Assembly: GCA_018673255.1 (NCBI GenBank)
Contig: JABHDC010000118.1
Span: forward strand, 62,001-126,000
DNA length: 64,000 nt
From: Gemmatimonadota bacterium
GTDB lineage: Bacteria; Latescibacterota; UBA2968; UBA8231
Reading direction: 5' to 3'
The notes under the pieces are model-generated. The model made no database searches. It saw only the letters and a program-made list of their open reading frames with translations, and was not told the origin of the DNA. Positions 34,182 to 43,811 of this stretch are shown in pieces (position 1 is the first letter of the stretch; the number at the start of each line of letters is the position of its first letter). Both the position numbers and the translations under genes were made by a program.

Positions 34182-37067
34182 ATGAAATGCTTCGCCATCG
34201 TCCTCGTCTCTCTCGTCGCCCTCTGGGCTCCCGCCAGCAGCTCGGTTGCCCAGATCGGTATTCTCGGCGATTCCTACATGGGGCCCGTGACTGATGCGCT
34301 GGATCATCTGCAACTGTCGCATGAGGCCCTGTCCACGGCTGTGCTGCTGCGACGGGATCCAGCGACGCTGAGTGTGCTCTTCGTGGCCTACGACGTCGAA
34401 GAGAGCGAGGGCATGGTGTCGTGGCTGCAGCGATTCAACGCGGCCGGTGGTGTGTTGTTCACCTTCTATACACCGACACCGGAGATGGCCCGGATTCTCG
34501 GCATCGAACCTGGTGACTATGTCCATGATGAGTCGGGCCGACGTTTCACCGCCCTGAACACAGCCACGGCCGTCGCGCAGGCGCCGGCGCAGATGCGGCA
34601 ACGCTCCGCCAATATCAATCGGGCGCGCCCCCTGACCGAGACCGTGCGGGTTGCGGCGACCTGGATCGATGCCGACGGGCAGGATACGGGTGAACCTGCT
34701 CTGCTGATCGGCCCTGCCGGTGTGCACATGACCCATGTCCTGCTCGGTCACGATTCCGAGGGTGCGATGCGTCTCTATGCGGCGCTGCTGGGGCATTTCG
34801 ACCCGTCGCTCTGGGATGCGGCCATCGACGGGGCACTGCAACAGGCGACGGCCATCGGTGGCGGCCCTGATGCGCTGGCCCGGGAAGCGACAGGCAAGCG
34901 TGGTCGTGCTGCGCTGGCCGAGTATCGTGAGGCGTTGGTAGCTGCGCGACGTGCGGTCGAGGCAGGTGAACCGAAGCTGGCACTGACCCAGGCCGGCCTG
35001 GCACGTCAGGCGGCCACTCGCGTTCTGGCACTGAGTCAGACTTCGCGCGAAGGGGAGTTCCGGGCCGTATGGATCCACTCTCCCTTCGGCGTGTCAGACT
35101 GGGGTTGGGATCGCTCCATGGAAGAGCTGGCAGCGGCCGGCTTCAATGCCATCATCCCGAACATGCTCGATGCAGGTCAGTCCAGTTATCCGAGCGACTA
35201 TCTGCCGTCCCATCCCCGGGTGGCCGAAGCGGGCGATCAGATGGCGGCGTTGGTTGCGGCGGCCAGGAAACATGGCATCGAGGTCCACGCCTGGAAGGTG
35301 AACTACAACCTGAGTACGGCGCCGGCGAACTTTGTCGAACGCATGCGGCAGGAGGGGAGGCTGCAGGCGGGCCAGGATGGCGAGGAGATGCCGTGGCTGT
35401 GTCCTTCTCATCCGGAGAATCGCCGCCTCGAAGCGGAGTCGATGCTTGAGGTCGTGCGCAATTACGACGTCGATGGAATCCACTTCGACTACATCCGGTA
35501 TCCAGGCGCGCAGTCGTGTTACGACGATGGGTGCCGCCTGCGGTTTCAGGCGCAGACGGGACATCAGGTTGAGAACTGGCCGCGGGATGTGGTCACGGGT
35601 GAGTTGACGACCCCCTTCCAGAAATGGCGTCAGGAACAGGTGACGGCCCTCGTGCGTGAGGTCGCCGTGCGCAGTCGCGATATCCGACCCGAGGTGGAGT
35701 TGTCGGCGGCCGTGTTCTCCAACTGGCCCGAATCTCGTTACACCGTGGGCCAGGACTGGGTCCTGTGGGCGAAGGAGGGTTATCTGGATTTCGTCTGCCC
35801 CATGGACTACATCCCGGATGTGGGCGAACACGCGGCCATGGTGAAGCGGCAGGTGGACTGGGTGGACGGACGCATCCCGCTCTATGCGGGGATCGGGGCC
35901 TGGGATATGTCATCCGTCGAAGACATCCTCACCGAGGTGGCGGGAACGCGCCGACTCGGTGCCGACGGCTTCGTGTTATTCGAATACAGCGCCGATCTGG
36001 CTGAACGCGTCCTGCCCATGCTTCATGCCGGTCTCACCAAACAGGAGACCTACGCCGCGCATCAGGGGCCCCACGTCGAATTCCGGATCAATGGCGAGGC
36101 GGTCCTCGATGAAGGATCCGGAATCCGGCTCTATCCTGCCGGACAGTCGGTGGCGGTCGATGTGCAGCTCGTGTCGCGAACCGCCGTGCCGCGGGCGAAA
36201 GGGCGTCTCGTGCTGGAGCGTGTCGATGGAGGTGATGCACTCGGTGAAGCGCTCGATGTGAGGACGAAGATGAGGGCAGAAAGCGTGAGTTATCTGATTG
36301 CAGGGGCAGGTGACTGGCGACCGGCAGTCTACGGCGACTACTGGGATGAGAGAGGCAAGAAACATCCCTTCGTCCGGCGCGGCCCGATCCTGCGTGTGCG
36401 ATCCCGGAGTCAGATCGACAGCCTGGCCCGGCAATTCGCGCCGCCGCAGATCGAGGGCCCCGGTGTGGCCATGGGGGTCTTCGCCGACGGACACGGCGCC
36501 GGCTCGATTCATGCGGCGCTGTCAGAGATGGATGATGTGATCGCCTTCCAGGCACGGAAGCTGACGGATGAGTTGCTCGCCCAGACGGACGTATTGGTCA
36601 TTCCGCAGCCCTACAATCGCTGGACCTTCAGCTCTCAGGATCGGGCACGTCTGCGTGAGTGGGTGCGGGCCGGTGGCGGCTTGCTGGTCACTCACGACAT
36701 GGTTGGCATGCGGGGAGCGATGCCGATCATTCCGGAGATCTGTGCTCGGGGCACCGGTTTTCCATCAGCGACCGGTTTTCAGATCGTCGCCGAGCATCCG
36801 GCCGTCATCGGGATCCCCACGGGACTGCAACCACACAGCTACTATGACCACATCACCCTCGAGGCCGGCCCCGCTGGCGAGGTCCTGGCGGAGGGGGAAG
36901 ACGGAGAGCCCGTGCTGATCGTGGGTGATTTTGGTGCTGGGCGTTACGCGGCTCTCGGGCTGATTCCGGGGCTGGGACCGGACGATGGCGAAGTGCCCCT
37001 GACCGGGGCAGAGGGGCAACTGGTGGAAGGCCTCGTCGAGTGGCTGTCAGAGAAGGCGGCGCAGTGA
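34182..37067 (+). CDS. GHL10-type glycoside hydrolase-like protein with flanking GATase-like domains
   Basis: A 961-residue exported protein. Residues 1-23 are a signal peptide ending SSVAQ. Residues 24-220 look like a GATase/ThuA-like Rossmann domain; 225-285 is helical; 288-625 is the GHL10 (DUF187, YngK-like) TIM barrel: EFRAVWIHSPFG at its start, GIEVHAWKVNYN, DGIHFDYIRYPG with the conserved Asp, and LDFVCPMDYIPDVG. A beta-domain (640-770) precedes a second GATase-like domain (785-960) with VLVIPQPYNRW and GGGLLVTHDM. GHL10 proteins are thought to hydrolyse glycosidic bonds in the envelope or in polysaccharides. It is divergent from the glycyl radical enzyme with a 273-bp gap from that start. 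Confidence 0.82.
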   Translation: MKCFAIVLVSLVALWAPASSSVAQIGILGDSYMGPVTDALDHLQLSHEALSTAVLLRRDPATLSVLFVAYDVEESEGMVSWLQRFNAAGGVLFTFYTPTPEMARILGIEPGDYVHDESGRRFTALNTATAVAQAPAQMRQRSANINRARPLTETVRVAATWIDADGQDTGEPALLIGPAGVHMTHVLLGHDSEGAMRLYAALLGHFDPSLWDAAIDGALQQATAIGGGPDALAREATGKRGRAALAEYREALVAARRAVEAGEPKLALTQAGLARQAATRVLALSQTSREGEFRAVWIHSPFGVSDWGWDRSMEELAAAGFNAIIPNMLDAGQSSYPSDYLPSHPRVAEAGDQMAALVAAARKHGIEVHAWKVNYNLSTAPANFVERMRQEGRLQAGQDGEEMPWLCPSHPENRRLEAESMLEVVRNYDVDGIHFDYIRYPGAQSCYDDGCRLRFQAQTGHQVENWPRDVVTGELTTPFQKWRQEQVTALVREVAVRSRDIRPEVELSAAVFSNWPESRYTVGQDWVLWAKEGYLDFVCPMDYIPDVGEHAAMVKRQVDWVDGRIPLYAGIGAWDMSSVEDILTEVAGTRRLGADGFVLFEYSADLAERVLPMLHAGLTKQETYAAHQGPHVEFRINGEAVLDEGSGIRLYPAGQSVAVDVQLVSRTAVPRAKGRLVLERVDGGDALGEALDVRTKMRAESVSYLIAGAGDWRPAVYGDYWDERGKKHPFVRRGPILRVRSRSQIDSLARQFAPPQIEGPGVAMGVFADGHGAGSIHAALSEMDDVIAFQARKLTDELLAQTDVLVIPQPYNRWTFSSQDRARLREWVRAGGGLLVTHDMVGMRGAMPIIPEICARGTGFPSATGFQIVAEHPAVIGIPTGLQPHSYYDHITLEAGPAGEVLAEGEDGEPVLIVGDFGAGRYAALGLIPGLGPDDGEVPLTGAEGQLVEGLVEWLSEKAAQ

Positions 37068-37207
37068 CGAAACGCACCCGACTCGTCACCTGTCGTCTGG
37101 AGCACTGCTCTCAGTTCGGCTATCAGTTCGGACCTGCTGGCACCGGGGAGCACCTGCCCTCCGGCCGCAGGGCCGCTGACGCAATGATGGTCAGGGACTG
37201 ACCGCCC

Positions 37208-38506
37208 TTGCACGCTCAGTTCATCCGATTTCTCGCGCCCCTCATCCTGGCCATGGTGGCCCAGGAACTGAGCGTACAGTTTCTGAATGGCGGTATGGCC
37301 AGGATGCCGCAGGCCGTGGAGACGCTGGCCGCCTTCGGCCTGGCGTATGGCCTGGTGATCCTGATCACCGGGCCACTGCACCAGTCGCGGCAGCTGGGCC
37401 TGGCCATGATCGACAACCTCACCCAGTTGCACACGGGCACGCGCACGATCATCACCATTGGCCTTGGCATGTCTCTGATCACGGCGATGCTCGGATTGCC
37501 GGGCCCCGGTCGCTGGATCGTGGAAGACCTGCACGGGATCGATGCGGATCTGGCCGATCAGGCGCAAGCCGCTCTGCGCTGGCTTGTCCCCCTTCCCCTG
37601 GTGGACGGCATGGCGCGCTATTGCTCGGGATTGCTCGCGCGGGCGCGGCGCACGGATATCGTCAGTGCCAGCGGATTGGCCGGCATTGTCGTGCGAATCA
37701 CGGCCGTCTTCGCCCTGCTCGACATGGAGTTTGTCGCTTCGCAGCCGATTCTGCTGCCCGTGGCGGTGACCGCCCTTGGATCGATGACCGAGTGTCTGGT
37801 GCTGGTCGCCGGGCACCTGCGTTTCTCGCGCCCGTCTCTGCCGGAAGCCGGCCCGCCCGTGACGGTGACGGCGATCATCGCCTTCCTGTGGCCCCTGGCT
37901 GTGATCATGCTCTTCCAGGGCGCCAGTCGGCCACTCATCAATCTGGTCGTCTCACGAGGCAGCGATGCGACGCAATCCCTGGCCGTGCTCACCATCGTCT
38001 ATGCCCTCGGGCACATCCATTACGGCTGGACCAATGAGATCCGCTCTCTGGCGCCCGCCTTCCGCGATGAGAAGGGGCATCTGTTCCACATCCGGCGATT
38101 TGCCGTGGCCTGCTGCGCGATCTCTTTCGCGCTGGCCCTCGTGTTGTTCTGGACACCGATCCGTGGCTATCTCCTGCTGGACCTGATCGGTGTCGAGCCG
38201 GGTCTGGCCGAACTGTGTGTCGTCCCCCTGATGATCTTCTCCTTCTTCCCCTTCGCGGTGACATTGCGGAGTTACTACCACGGGGTGGGATTGATGCACC
38301 GGGTGACCGATGTCATGGCGTGGAGTGGTCCGTGCCGGCTGATCGCCATTGTGGCGGTACTGGCCATGTTGTCACTCACCGGGCTGGCGGGTGCCACCAT
38401 CGGCGTGGCGGCGCTCCTGTGCGGCTTCATCGCCGAGACGGCCGCAGTCGCCTGGAGTGTACGGCGACGTGTCCGGATCAGGGATTCGGGATGTGTTCCT
38501 GGGTGA
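37208..38506 (+). CDS. MATE/MOP-superfamily-like polytopic membrane protein
   Basis: A 432-residue integral membrane protein with about twelve hydrophobic helices in two halves and a central loop near 205-215. The start FIRFLAPLILAMVAQELSVQFLNGGMAR resembles the first helix of MATE and ANKH-type proteins of the MOP exporter superfamily, and LLARARRTDIVSASGLAGIVVR and RSYYHGVGLMHR occupy the positions of pseudo-repeats in the two halves. The frame opens with TTG 37208 shortly after an in-frame stop; AGGGA lies about ten bases upstream. Substrate unknown. Its 3' end overlaps the convergent bicupin gene by 29 bp. Confidence 0.65.
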   Translation: MHAQFIRFLAPLILAMVAQELSVQFLNGGMARMPQAVETLAAFGLAYGLVILITGPLHQSRQLGLAMIDNLTQLHTGTRTIITIGLGMSLITAMLGLPGPGRWIVEDLHGIDADLADQAQAALRWLVPLPLVDGMARYCSGLLARARRTDIVSASGLAGIVVRITAVFALLDMEFVASQPILLPVAVTALGSMTECLVLVAGHLRFSRPSLPEAGPPVTVTAIIAFLWPLAVIMLFQGASRPLINLVVSRGSDATQSLAVLTIVYALGHIHYGWTNEIRSLAPAFRDEKGHLFHIRRFAVACCAISFALALVLFWTPIRGYLLLDLIGVEPGLAELCVVPLMIFSFFPFAVTLRSYYHGVGLMHRVTDVMAWSGPCRLIAIVAVLAMLSLTGLAGATIGVAALLCGFIAETAAVAWSVRRRVRIRDSGCVPG

Positions 38507-39242
38507 TCCAGTCCATGCCCCGTCGATCGCGGAACAGGTCGATCCAGATGTAGTGGAGCCTCCTTGGCTCGTGCACCTCGACGCCGTGGCTCGAGCCCAG
38601 GGGGATGTGCAGGAGGATGCCTTCACCGAAGGCGAGGCTGGTCTCGTCGGCTGTGACGATGCAGTCATTGTCCCGCAAGCCGAAGAAGAGTTGCTCCAGC
38701 ATGGGATGTTCGTGGGCGGCGACGCGATCATCGCCCGTGGTCTCCACCGAACCGATGCACAGGCGTGGGAAGGTGTGCTCCGGCAGGAGCGTTCGGCTCA
38801 CCGTCTTCTCGCTCTTGATCCGCTCACGGTAGGTCTTGCAGTCGGAGTAGGAGAGAAAGAGCGGATAGCGATCGCCGGCGTCCTGCAGTTCCTGCAGGTC
38901 CGTGGGGGACAGGTCGACGATCAACTCGAGGCATCGGAGGGACGTGTCGCCTGTCAGGTTGGAGTGCATGGTGAGGGCCGCATCGTGGCGAGGGGCGTAG
39001 AAGACCATCTCGGTGACCTCGTATCGCTCACCACCGCTGTCCAGCGATCCAGACCCTTCGACGAAGAGATAGACCCGTCCCTGCATCTGGACGGGCTCGA
39101 TGGTCAACGTCGCGCCTGGAGCGATCACATGGCAGACCGTCTGCAGTCCATCGATCTCGCCGGGCAGCACCGGTACGGAAGCTGTCCCGGTCAGATCTCT
39201 GACGGCGAGGTTTACATCCTGGTGTCGAATGCCGCGCGGCAT
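38478..39242 (-). CDS. Bicupin protein, KduI/gentisate-dioxygenase-like layout
   Basis: A 254-residue protein with two cupin folds. The N-terminal one (about 30-120) holds GRVYLFVEGSGSLDSGGERYEVTE; the C-terminal one (about 160-245) has HEHPMLEQLFFGLRDNDCIVTADETSLAFGEGILLHIPLGSSHGVEV, with the two His and the Glu in HxHxxxE-like positions plus His after the second motif, so it can bind one metal. A homolog function in small-molecule isomerisation or sensing is likely, but no specific reaction can be named. The gene overlaps the 3' end of the membrane protein gene on the opposite strand. Confidence 0.7.
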   Translation of the reverse strand: MPRGIRHQDVNLAVRDLTGTASVPVLPGEIDGLQTVCHVIAPGATLTIEPVQMQGRVYLFVEGSGSLDSGGERYEVTEMVFYAPRHDAALTMHSNLTGDTSLRCLELIVDLSPTDLQELQDAGDRYPLFLSYSDCKTYRERIKSEKTVSRTLLPEHTFPRLCIGSVETTGDDRVAAHEHPMLEQLFFGLRDNDCIVTADETSLAFGEGILLHIPLGSSHGVEVHEPRRLHYIWIDLFRDRRGMDWITQEHIPNP

Positions 39243-39339
39243 GAGACCTCTCGAAGTTCAGGGTGCGAAGTTCAACACTCGGTCGGACGCGCGATGCCTG
39301 CTACGTTCAAGACCGGGCTCAGCCCATTGTGATCGTATC

Positions 39340-39367
39340 GCCTGACGCCTGACGCCTGACGCCTGAC
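39340..39367. repeat. Four tandem copies of a 7-bp unit
   Basis: GCCTGAC occurs four times head to tail in the 143-bp gap between the bicupin and tldE genes. It is a perfect short tandem repeat, probably a slippage product, with no evident function. Confidence 0.9.
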
Positions 39368-39385
39368 GTCGCGCGACCCGCGTCC

Positions 39386-40738
39386 CTACAGATTGAAGTG
39401 GAAGCCCTCTACCAGTGCCCCGGGGAATCTTGCCGATGAAGTGACCCGGCGACCGTAGGATCCCGCATCGAGTATCATCTCCCGTTCCTGTGTCAGGCCG
39501 ATCAGATTCTCGCCGAGAGCACGGAAGAGGGTTTCGTCGAAGCGCATGACATTGATGGGGGCCAAGATCTGACCATCCTCGACCCAGAAACAGGCGAAAC
39601 GGGTCATCCCTGTAATGCGACAGGCGGGCCGGTCGGAGTAGTTCAGATACCAGACATTGTTGATGTAGACACCTGTCCCGAGTCGTTCGAGGACCTCTGC
39701 CATGGGGATGTCACCGGCGGCCAGGTCCATGGAGGCGGCACCTTCCGAATCATCGGCGCCATTGGTTTCGACGCCATACTCGCGTGCTGATCGTGGTGAG
39801 ATGAGGCATTCGGCATGGGCGCCGGCGGTGATGAGAGGTACCTGATCTGGCTTGAGATAACCCTGCATCTGGAAATTGGCGGCCACACCGTCGGCCGTGT
39901 TGTCACACAGATGTACACCATGATGCAGTCGGGCATCGTCGGTGATCATGCGTAGCAACGATGTGCCCTTCGTCCGGTGGGATTTCAGGCCCAGGCCACC
40001 CCAGTTGAGCATGCCCACCACATCCGCCAGGGCACCGGGGGCCAGGTAGACGCGGTAGTCCCCGGGCGGAATCGTACGGGGTTCGCGTTCGAGGGTGGCC
40101 AACTGAACCAGTGCATCGTCGACCTTGGCCTGGAAGTCGGCAGCATTCCACTGCGTTCCTGCATAACCGCACTTGACCGCCTTGTCGGCCTGCAGGTAGA
40201 AGGACCAGTCGAAATTCACACTGTGGCTGGCAAACCAGTTGCGCTGACCGAGAGAGTTGGCAAAGCCGCGATAGATCCCACCCATGGCGAGAATGCCGAC
40301 CAGATCGTGGCCAGCGCCGGCAGCCAGAATCTGGGACACGATCTCATCGGCCGGTGGTAACATGTTCTCGGACTCCACGTCACTGGATACGGGCTCGGTG
40401 TTGTAAAGCAGGTGCGGATCCTCCGGCAGTTGCGCCAGGCGCTCTCGCATGAAGTCCAGCAAGGCGCAGGTGCGGTGGGAGTCGACGGAGACATCCCGGC
40501 CATTGCGACACTCGTGGGCACCGGTGAGGGTGATCTGCACACTCGTGTGACGCTGCCCATCGATCAGCTGCATCGTCAGGTAACGCTGCTGGACGTGGCC
40601 AGGCTGGCGCACCTTCGAGTGGTTGAAGCGGACGAAGTCGGTCTCCTCGCTGGAGAAGTTGAGGAGCAGCACCTCATTGCCGGTGACCTTTGCACAAGCC
40701 TCGTCGGCCAGTTCGTAGAAATCGCTTTTCATCGTCAT
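39386..40738 (-). CDS. TldE/PmbA-family protein
   Basis: A 450-residue protein of the TldD/PmbA family, the catalytically inactive half of the TldD-TldE heterodimer that degrades unfolded peptides and trims modified peptides such as microcin B17. It lacks the HExxxH metal motif of its partner; GGLGLKSHRTKGTSLLRM, AGAHAECLISPRSAREYGV and the C-terminal WVEDGQILAPINVMRFDE block are family regions. The frame begins at GTG 40744, overlapping tldD by four bases, but ATG 40738 has the better-spaced GGGGGAGA and is used here. It immediately follows the tldD gene. Targets of this pair are unknown. Confidence 0.86.
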   Translation of the reverse strand: MTMKSDFYELADEACAKVTGNEVLLLNFSSEETDFVRFNHSKVRQPGHVQQRYLTMQLIDGQRHTSVQITLTGAHECRNGRDVSVDSHRTCALLDFMRERLAQLPEDPHLLYNTEPVSSDVESENMLPPADEIVSQILAAGAGHDLVGILAMGGIYRGFANSLGQRNWFASHSVNFDWSFYLQADKAVKCGYAGTQWNAADFQAKVDDALVQLATLEREPRTIPPGDYRVYLAPGALADVVGMLNWGGLGLKSHRTKGTSLLRMITDDARLHHGVHLCDNTADGVAANFQMQGYLKPDQVPLITAGAHAECLISPRSAREYGVETNGADDSEGAASMDLAAGDIPMAEVLERLGTGVYINNVWYLNYSDRPACRITGMTRFACFWVEDGQILAPINVMRFDETLFRALGENLIGLTQEREMILDAGSYGRRVTSSARFPGALVEGFHFNL

Positions 40739-40740
40739 GA

Positions 40741-42207
40741 TCACTCTCCCCCGAAGACTTCGACATCACCGAACAGCGCCGGCGGTGAGGCGTGGCCCAC
40801 CCGAATCACCTGGTTGGGTTCACCTTTGCCACAGAAGGGTGTGCCCAGCACTTCGAAGTGGTCGGCATCACCGACCCCTTTCAAGGCACGCCAGAAGGTT
40901 GCCGAGATGCCCTTGTAGTTCGGCTTCTTCACCATCCCAGCCAGTTCACCATCCCGGATGAGATGTCCCATCTCGCAGCCGAACTGGAACTTGTTACGGC
41001 TGTCATCGATCGACCACGATGTGTTACGCTGCATGTAGATGCCATTCTCGACGCCACCGATGAGTTCATCCAGCGTGGACGTGCCCGGCTCGAGGTTCAG
41101 ATTCGCCATGCGATCGATAGGGGGACGATTCCAGGAGCAGGCGCGGGAGTTGGCCACACCGGGCTGATCGGCACGCAGTTGCGAGGTGATGCCACCCAGT
41201 GCGCGTTCGAGGATGCCATCACGGATGATGTATTGCTTGTCGGCGGCGACGCCGTCATCGTCCCACTGGTAGGTGGCAAACTCGTCGGCGATCGTCGGAT
41301 CGAAGGTGATGTTGAGCAGATCCGAACCGTAGCGATAGCTGCCCAGCATATCTAGGGTGACGAAACTCGTGCCGGCATAATTGCGCTCATCCCCGAGGAT
41401 GCGATCCAGTTCGAGGGGGTGGCCGATCGATTCGTGGATCTGCAGATACATCTGGTCCGGTGCCAGCAGCAGGTCCATGGTCCCCGTGGGGCAGTTCGGT
41501 GCCAGCAACAGTTGAATCACTTCGTCGGCCAGGCGCGGTGCCTGGTGATCGAAGTCGACGGCATCGAGGATCTCGAGACCGCCCTGGCGGCCGAAGTCGA
41601 AGCCGCCATAACGTCGATTTACCGTCTCACTGCCCTCATTGGCGGTGACCGACAGACCGGGGATCAGATACTCGAATTTCTGATGGGTCCGGCCGCCATC
41701 ACTGGTGAGGTAGAGTTGTTCGCTCGCCAGCCACCACAGACTCGCCGACCAGTCGACGATGCGGTCATCGGTCTTGAGTCGCTGGCACTCGGTGCGAACG
41801 CGGTCGATCCGGTCGCCCAGGGGTGTATCCTCCCAGGGCTGGGCGACGGAGGCGGAGTAGTCGCCGACCGGGGCCGGACGGGCGATGCGGCCGTGGTCGA
41901 CGACGGCATGTCCGGCAGTCTTGCGGGCCCAATCCGTGGCCCGCTCAAGCGCGGCGTGCAGTCCACTCAGACTCAAGTCAGACGTGGCGGAATAACCCAA
42001 CCCGCCGCCATCGACGACGGTGATCATGACGCCCACATCATCATCGGTGTCGACCGGTTGCAGGACATCCTGCCGTACCTCGATGGCCTCGTTCTGCTCA
42101 GAGACGAATCGCAGGGAGCAGAAGTCGACGGCCGGTGCCAGTTCCTTGAAATGTCGTTCGACGGTTTCGAGCATGTCTGTTTCTACCGGGGTTCGAGACG
42201 CGGCCAC
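40741..42207 (-). CDS. TldD-family metalloprotease
   Basis: A 488-residue zinc peptidase. The metal site is His258-Glu259-x-x-x-His262 in LQIHESIGHPLELD, with a third ligand probably Cys459 in GTPFCGKGEP, the arrangement known for TldD. The N-terminal alpha/beta domain includes DDVGVMITVVDGGGLGYSATSDLS. It works with the TldE protein encoded directly downstream. The chosen GTG start at 42207 overlaps the FAD gene by 25 bp; an ATG at 42174 would avoid the overlap. TldD/E pairs mature small ribosomally made peptides in several systems; no precursor peptide is seen nearby. Confidence 0.9.
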   Translation of the reverse strand: MAASRTPVETDMLETVERHFKELAPAVDFCSLRFVSEQNEAIEVRQDVLQPVDTDDDVGVMITVVDGGGLGYSATSDLSLSGLHAALERATDWARKTAGHAVVDHGRIARPAPVGDYSASVAQPWEDTPLGDRIDRVRTECQRLKTDDRIVDWSASLWWLASEQLYLTSDGGRTHQKFEYLIPGLSVTANEGSETVNRRYGGFDFGRQGGLEILDAVDFDHQAPRLADEVIQLLLAPNCPTGTMDLLLAPDQMYLQIHESIGHPLELDRILGDERNYAGTSFVTLDMLGSYRYGSDLLNITFDPTIADEFATYQWDDDGVAADKQYIIRDGILERALGGITSQLRADQPGVANSRACSWNRPPIDRMANLNLEPGTSTLDELIGGVENGIYMQRNTSWSIDDSRNKFQFGCEMGHLIRDGELAGMVKKPNYKGISATFWRALKGVGDADHFEVLGTPFCGKGEPNQVIRVGHASPPALFGDVEVFGGE

Positions 42208-43811
42208 TCAAGCTCAACGCCCTGGGCCGTAAGGGATGTCTGAAAGTCCTTCAGTTTGTTCTCGGTGTTGCACACAGCGCGCGGTGACTCGCCCGTGCGC
42301 AGACAGTGGGCGGCCAACGCGCCGGCCGCTTCACCGATGCCCCACTCGACGGGATGCAGGCGATAACAACCATTGGTGATGTGGGTGACGCCGAGGTTCT
42401 TAGCTGCCGGCAACAGATTCTCCACGCGCTGCGGGATGAGCGCCCCCAGGGGAATCTGGAATGGGAGTGAGCTCACGTCGATATAGTTGTCGCCACCACT
42501 GGATGGATGCAGGTCGATGCGATAGCTGCCCAGTCCAACACTGTCGTGGAAGGGGGCGGCGGTCACGTGGTCGCGATCCAGGCCCGTGGCGGCCATACGG
42601 GCATCGGTGCCGACGTGTTCTTCCACGACGGTGAACTCGGCGCGAATGCGGCGACTCTCACGGATGTAAGGGTATTTGGCGAGGCCATCCTCGGTGTCGA
42701 CGATGTCCGGTCGCAGGCGAAGTCCGGGCCAACCGCTGCCGCCATCGGGTCGTGGTGCTTCGGTCTGCAGCCAGTAGAGGAAAGAGAGGCTCAGCTGTTT
42801 GCTGCCCTCCAGATGCCTGGTCGCCTCCTCTTCGCTGACGTCGATGAGATTTCCGAGCCAGTAGTCGATCTGCGGCCAGTTGACGAGGCAGACCGATCGC
42901 AGGGGGGCCGCGCTGGCGGGGGCATCGAAATTGGCCGCATGCAGGATGCGCCGATAGGTCCAGAATCCACTCACACCGGCCGGCTCCGTCGGATCAAAAC
43001 CCATCTCGATCGGTTCACAGGTGGGGGGGAAGGAATAGGGCCACGCCAGCAGTTTGCCCGGCCAGGCAGGCGACAACTCCGGGATGTAGTCGCGCCAGAA
43101 GTTCCACTGGGCCGGCTGGTCTATCGTGCGGTCTTCTCCTGGAACGTGGTCGACGGCGAAGCAGCAGGTGAAGGACTGGTGGTTGTCGGGCTGTGCCTCA
43201 GACGGTGCGTGCATCTCACCCGTGTCTGCCTGGGATTCGAAGCCGGTGACGTACTCGGTGCCCGTGAGGGGCAATAGATCGCCCATCTCGGTGGCATCGA
43301 TGATGTAGGGCGCGTGGATCGTTGTCTCGTCGCCGGTGAGTCGCCGGACCGTGACGGACCGGACGCGATCACCGACGGCATCTGCAGATATGGCCTTCGT
43401 ATTGAGCCAGATCGTCACCTGGCCGCTGCTCACCCAGGGAGCCAGCATGCCCTGCAGGACCGCGAGGGCGACACGTGGCTCGTGGCACAATCGAGAGACC
43501 GAACCGTTGCCCGGATTGAGTTGCGCGCGAGCGCGGGCGGCAGTCGTGAGAGGGTAGTGGTTTCGGTAGTAGGAACGCACACCTTCGCGGAAGGCTCGAT
43601 AGGAGGCAGAGCAGCCGAACTGCTCGATCCAGCGGCCCTCGTCGGGGGGCACAGCCTGCTGGGTCAGCTGGCCACCGATCCAGTCGGTCTCCTCGGTCAT
43701 GATGACGCTGGCGCCGCCGCGGGCAGCCGCCAGGGCGGCGGCACAGCCACCGACCCCACCACCGATGATGGCGACGTCTGCCTGGTGTTCTGAGCCGGGA
43801 TCCGATTTCAT
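42183..43811 (-). CDS. FAD-dependent oxidoreductase (FAD_oxidored family)
   Basis: A 542-residue flavoprotein. The N-terminal dinucleotide fold has VAIIGGGVGGCAAALAAARGG (residues 13-33), followed by EETDWIGGQLTQQAVPPDE, the signature of the PF12831 FAD-dependent oxidoreductase family common in polysaccharide-degrading bacteria. YIIDATEMGDLLPL and, near the C-terminus, NLLPAAKNLGVTHI and HPVEWGIGEAAGALAA are further FAD contacts. No signal peptide. It is the first gene of a minus-strand trio with tldD and tldE, overlapping tldD. Substrate unknown; sugar- or cyclitol-related oxidation is common in the family. Confidence 0.85.
   Translation of the reverse strand: MKSDPGSEHQADVAIIGGGVGGCAAALAAARGGASVIMTEETDWIGGQLTQQAVPPDEGRWIEQFGCSASYRAFREGVRSYYRNHYPLTTAARARAQLNPGNGSVSRLCHEPRVALAVLQGMLAPWVSSGQVTIWLNTKAISADAVGDRVRSVTVRRLTGDETTIHAPYIIDATEMGDLLPLTGTEYVTGFESQADTGEMHAPSEAQPDNHQSFTCCFAVDHVPGEDRTIDQPAQWNFWRDYIPELSPAWPGKLLAWPYSFPPTCEPIEMGFDPTEPAGVSGFWTYRRILHAANFDAPASAAPLRSVCLVNWPQIDYWLGNLIDVSEEEATRHLEGSKQLSLSFLYWLQTEAPRPDGGSGWPGLRLRPDIVDTEDGLAKYPYIRESRRIRAEFTVVEEHVGTDARMAATGLDRDHVTAAPFHDSVGLGSYRIDLHPSSGGDNYIDVSSLPFQIPLGALIPQRVENLLPAAKNLGVTHITNGCYRLHPVEWGIGEAAGALAAHCLRTGESPRAVCNTENKLKDFQTSLTAQGVELEWPRLEPR

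Noticed and set aside
33999..35078. 359-codon minus-strand open frame across the GHL10 gene 5' end
   Set aside because: It covers the GHL10 signal peptide and first domain in antisense and lacks any recognisable domain.
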